DNA from: CAYSHJ01 sp964589725
GTDB taxonomy: Bacteria > Planctomycetota > Planctomycetia > Planctomycetales > Planctomycetaceae
Direction of reading: 5' to 3'
Length of the DNA: 16,418 nt
NCBI GenBank assembly: GCA_964589725.1
Contig: CAZPUJ010000347.1
Span: forward strand, 1 to 16,418
The notes under the pieces are model-generated. The model saw only the letters and a list, made by a program, of their open reading frames with translations. It was not told the DNA's origin and made no database searches. Numbering within the stretch: the first letter of the stretch is position 1; each line of letters begins with the position of its first letter. A program made the position numbers and the translations under genes. Of the stretch, positions 13,962 through 16,418 are shown one piece after another.

Positions 13962-16220
13962 ATGCGAGCTGCGTTGTGTGCTTGGTTTTGGCTGTTGTCT
14001 GTTGGCTCGCTGTTGATGGTTTCGGCCATCGCGGCGGACCCGAAGAAAGTCGATCCACTCGATTGGCCGGCGTGGCGCGGGCCGGAAGGGACCGGCGTTT
14101 CACGTGAAAAGAATCTCCCGTCAACGTGGTCACCCGAAGGTGAGAACCTCGTCTGGAAGAGCGAGAAGCTCGGCACGCGATCGACGCCGATCGTGATGAA
14201 CGGCAAGCTGTATACGATCTGTCGCAATGAGCCGGAGACCACGAAAGAAGGCGAGAAAGTCGTCTGTGCCGACGCGGCCACCGGCAAGATTCTGTGGGAG
14301 AACATTCACAACGTCTTTCTGACCGATGCACCGGCCGAACGTATTGGCTGGTCCAGCGTGGTCGGTGATCCAACGACGGGACACATCTACGTTCAAGGTC
14401 TGTGCGGCGTACTGAAGTGCATCGACGGAGAGAGCGGCAAAACGTTGTGGCAGCACTCTCTGATGGAAGAGTACGGCATCTTAAGCACCTACGGCGGACG
14501 CACGAACTTTCCGATCGTCTTCGAAAATCTGCTGATCGTCAGCGGAGTGATGACAGGCTGGGATGAGTACGCGATCCCGGCTCACCGATTCATCGCGTTC
14601 GACAAAGCGACCGGCGAAGCGGTGTGGATTCAGAGCACTCGGCTGCGGCCTGAAGACACAACGTACAGCACGCCGTTCGTTACCGTCATCGACGGTCAGG
14701 CCGCGATCGTGTTCGGTGCCGGCGACGGTTCGGTTTACGCGCTGCAACCGCGAACCGGCAAAATCATTTGGAGGTTCGACGCTTCGACTCGCGGCATCAA
14801 CACGCCACCGATCGTGATTGATGGCGTGGTTTATTGTGCTCACGCCGAGCAAATCGCGGGAGCCCCGGCGATTTTGGGAGCCGCCTTCGCATTCAAGGCG
14901 TCGGGGAAGGATGACATTTCGAAGAGCAATCTGCTGTGGCAACTACCCGCTCGCACGGTCGGCCGCAGTGCTCCGCTGGTGATCGATGGCCGAGCTTACT
15001 ACATCGACGACGGCGCTCTGATGTTCGCCGTCGATGCCATGAAGGGAACGGAACTCGGCAAGCTGAAACTCGGCCGCATCATGTTCGGCAGTGCAGTCGC
15101 CGGCGACGGCAAGATCTACGTCGGTGAGTACGGCCGCTTCTACGTCCTGGAACCCGATCTCAAGGCTACGCCTGATTCCAAATCCCAAAAATGGAAAGGT
15201 CTCAAAATCCTCAGCCAGGTGTCGCTGGACGGTGAAGAACTGCTCGGATCGCCAATCATCTCTCACGGCAAGGTCTACATCCCAACGCTCGTCGGCATGT
15301 ACTGCATCGGCAATAGAGATGCGAAGCCGGCCGCGGACCCGATACCACCGAAGCCGAAAGAAACTGATCCCAAGGCCGATCAGAAACCGGCACAAGTGCA
15401 GATCACTCCCGCCGAGTCGCTCGTTCGCCCGGGTGACAAAGTCCAATTCCAAGTGCACCTGTTCAACGCAAACGGCCAAGAGCTGTCGTCTGACGCGAAG
15501 GCCAAGTTCACCGTCGAAGGTGCTGGCGAAGTCGCTGAGGACGGCACGTTTAGTACCTCCCAGGACGCTGGCCACGTCGCCGCGAAAATCACGGCCGAGA
15601 TCGACGGCATCAAGTCACCAGCCTCGCGCGTGCGCGTCGTACCGCCGCTACCGTGGAAATTTGATATTTCCGACAAATTGGTGCCGATCACGTGGATCGG
15701 TGCCCGTTATCGGCATCTACCCCGCGACAACGAAGGCCTCGACGCTCCCTGTTTGGTGAAGATCACCACCATCCCGAAGGGGACTCGCAGCCAATGCTGG
15801 ATGGGGCCACCCGACCTTCACGACTACACGATACAAGCCGACGTCAAAGGCTCCATAAAGAACGGCAAGATGCCGGACACCGGTGTCATCAACCAACGCT
15901 ACACGCTCGACCTGATGGGTTCGCACCAGCAGTTACAGATCCGTTCGTGGACGCCGCGCCTCGAATTGCGATTCGCCAAGACCATCAAGTTCGCCTGGAA
16001 GCCCGACACGTGGTACACGCTCAAGTTCCAAAGCGAGAACAAAGATGACCGCGTGATCCTGCGGGGCAAAGTCTGGCCGAAAGGCGACGACGAGCCGTCA
16101 GATTGGACAATCGAAGCCGCCGACTTGACGCCGAATTCGCACGGCAGCCCAGGCCTATTCGGCAACGCCAGCGACGCCGAAATCTTCATCGACAATATCT
16201 CTGTCACGCCCAACCCCTAG
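13962..16220 (+). CDS. Secreted PQQ-like beta-propeller protein with Ig-like and jelly-roll domains
   Basis: A 752-residue exported protein. A signal peptide covers about residues 1-25 (MRAALCAWFWLL... ending SAIAA), followed by the DWPAWRGPEGTGVSREKNLP opening typical of planctomycete PQQ-like repeat proteins. Residues ~40-450 form the propeller, with repeated blades such as DAATGKILW, DGESGKTLW, DKATGEAVW and QPRTGKIIW. A Pro/Lys linker (~460-475) leads to an Ig-like domain (ITPAESLVRPGDKVQFQVHLF onward, to ~565) and then a C-terminal concanavalin/LamG-like jelly-roll domain (~566-752) with WYTLKFQSE and a final DAEIFIDNISVTP. ATG 13962 was chosen because GAAGG lies 7 nt upstream and a signal peptide follows; the open frame back to 13716 overlaps the divergent gene. 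Whether PQQ is bound is unknown; many such proteins act as binding scaffolds. The lipoprotein gene follows 67 nt later. Confidence 0.9.
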   Translation: MRAALCAWFWLLSVGSLLMVSAIAADPKKVDPLDWPAWRGPEGTGVSREKNLPSTWSPEGENLVWKSEKLGTRSTPIVMNGKLYTICRNEPETTKEGEKVVCADAATGKILWENIHNVFLTDAPAERIGWSSVVGDPTTGHIYVQGLCGVLKCIDGESGKTLWQHSLMEEYGILSTYGGRTNFPIVFENLLIVSGVMTGWDEYAIPAHRFIAFDKATGEAVWIQSTRLRPEDTTYSTPFVTVIDGQAAIVFGAGDGSVYALQPRTGKIIWRFDASTRGINTPPIVIDGVVYCAHAEQIAGAPAILGAAFAFKASGKDDISKSNLLWQLPARTVGRSAPLVIDGRAYYIDDGALMFAVDAMKGTELGKLKLGRIMFGSAVAGDGKIYVGEYGRFYVLEPDLKATPDSKSQKWKGLKILSQVSLDGEELLGSPIISHGKVYIPTLVGMYCIGNRDAKPAADPIPPKPKETDPKADQKPAQVQITPAESLVRPGDKVQFQVHLFNANGQELSSDAKAKFTVEGAGEVAEDGTFSTSQDAGHVAAKITAEIDGIKSPASRVRVVPPLPWKFDISDKLVPITWIGARYRHLPRDNEGLDAPCLVKITTIPKGTRSQCWMGPPDLHDYTIQADVKGSIKNGKMPDTGVINQRYTLDLMGSHQQLQIRSWTPRLELRFAKTIKFAWKPDTWYTLKFQSENKDDRVILRGKVWPKGDDEPSDWTIEAADLTPNSHGSPGLFGNASDAEIFIDNISVTPNP

Positions 16221-16287
16221 TCTCGCCCACGGATGGTCGAGCCGCGTGCGACACCATCACGCCTCTTTAGCCCGAAGGAGTTTTGCC

Positions 16288-16418
16288 ATGAACCACACGT
16301 GGAACCTGTTTGTGTTCCTCTTGTTCAGCGTGGTCTTGACCGGTTGCGACAACTCGCCGCCGCCGTCTCCGCCGTCGAAGATCGACTTGGGAACCAGTTC
16401 CGGTTCCGATGCGGACGC
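16288..16418 (+). CDS. Lipoprotein, N-terminal fragment (runs off the window)
   Basis: The start of a gene cut by the window edge; 43 codons are visible. ATG 16288 has AAGGAG (16275-16280) 7 nt upstream. The N-terminus MNHTWNLFVFLLFSVVLTGC is a lipoprotein signal peptide with an LTGC lipobox, so Cys20 would be lipidated and the protein anchored to a membrane. After it comes a low-complexity Pro/Ser linker (DNSPPPSPPSK). The downstream domain is not visible; in related genomes such openings often precede sugar-binding or solute-binding domains, but nothing here decides this. It follows the PQQ-like gene by 67 nt and is probably co-transcribed. Confidence 0.8.
   Translation, partial: MNHTWNLFVFLLFSVVLTGCDNSPPPSPPSKIDLGTSSGSDAD

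Overview
The window looks like a piece of a planctomycete (Planctomycetota) chromosome. The clues are a secreted PQQ-type beta-propeller protein with extra C-terminal domains, a tetrahydromethanopterin (H4MPT)-type C1 gene in a bacterium that otherwise looks heterotrophic, an adenylosuccinate lyase very close to the animal type, GTG and TTG starts with patchy Shine-Dalgarno sites, and short intergenic palindromes. This assignment is inferred from gene content and was not tested by a search. The DNA is moderately GC-rich, densely coding, and shows no transposase, phage gene, CRISPR array, rRNA or tRNA.

Layout. (1) Positions 1-3533, plus strand: the 3' part of a UbiB/ABC1 kinase-like gene that is cut by the window edge, then purB, a 49-bp palindromic element, and a small secreted DUF4177-like protein. 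(2) Positions 3550-11502, minus strand, read from right to left: an MfnF/COG1548-type protein, a MoaD-type ubiquitin-fold protein, three consecutive membrane proteins related to the antiporter-like subunits NuoL, NuoM and NuoN of complex I, and a 2-keto-3-deoxygluconate kinase (KdgK). Spacing is tight from moaD onward: 1 nt between moaD and NuoL-like, a GTGA overlap between NuoM-like and NuoN-like, and 42 nt before kdgK. (3) Positions 11605-13818: a small Rieske ferredoxin on the plus strand faces a minus-strand group made of a 53-residue membrane peptide with a CxxCxxCxxC motif, a GcvH-like lipoyl carrier and a 2[4Fe-4S] ferredoxin-domain protein. (4) Positions 13962-16418, plus strand: the secreted PQQ-like propeller protein and the start of a lipoprotein gene that leaves the window.

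The part most worth attention is the NuoL/M/N-like trio. No other complex I subunit lies nearby. In my hand alignment the glutamate of transmembrane helix 5, needed for proton pumping in genuine subunits, is replaced in all three (Met, Met, Ser), and the helix 7 lysine is also changed (Arg, Pro, Phe). The trio therefore looks like a repurposed or divergent membrane module and not an ordinary piece of complex I. The second candidate is the Cys-rich peptide, lipoyl carrier and ferredoxin group, which has no glycine-cleavage partner genes and may be a small redox module. Both are inferences from sequence and gene order.
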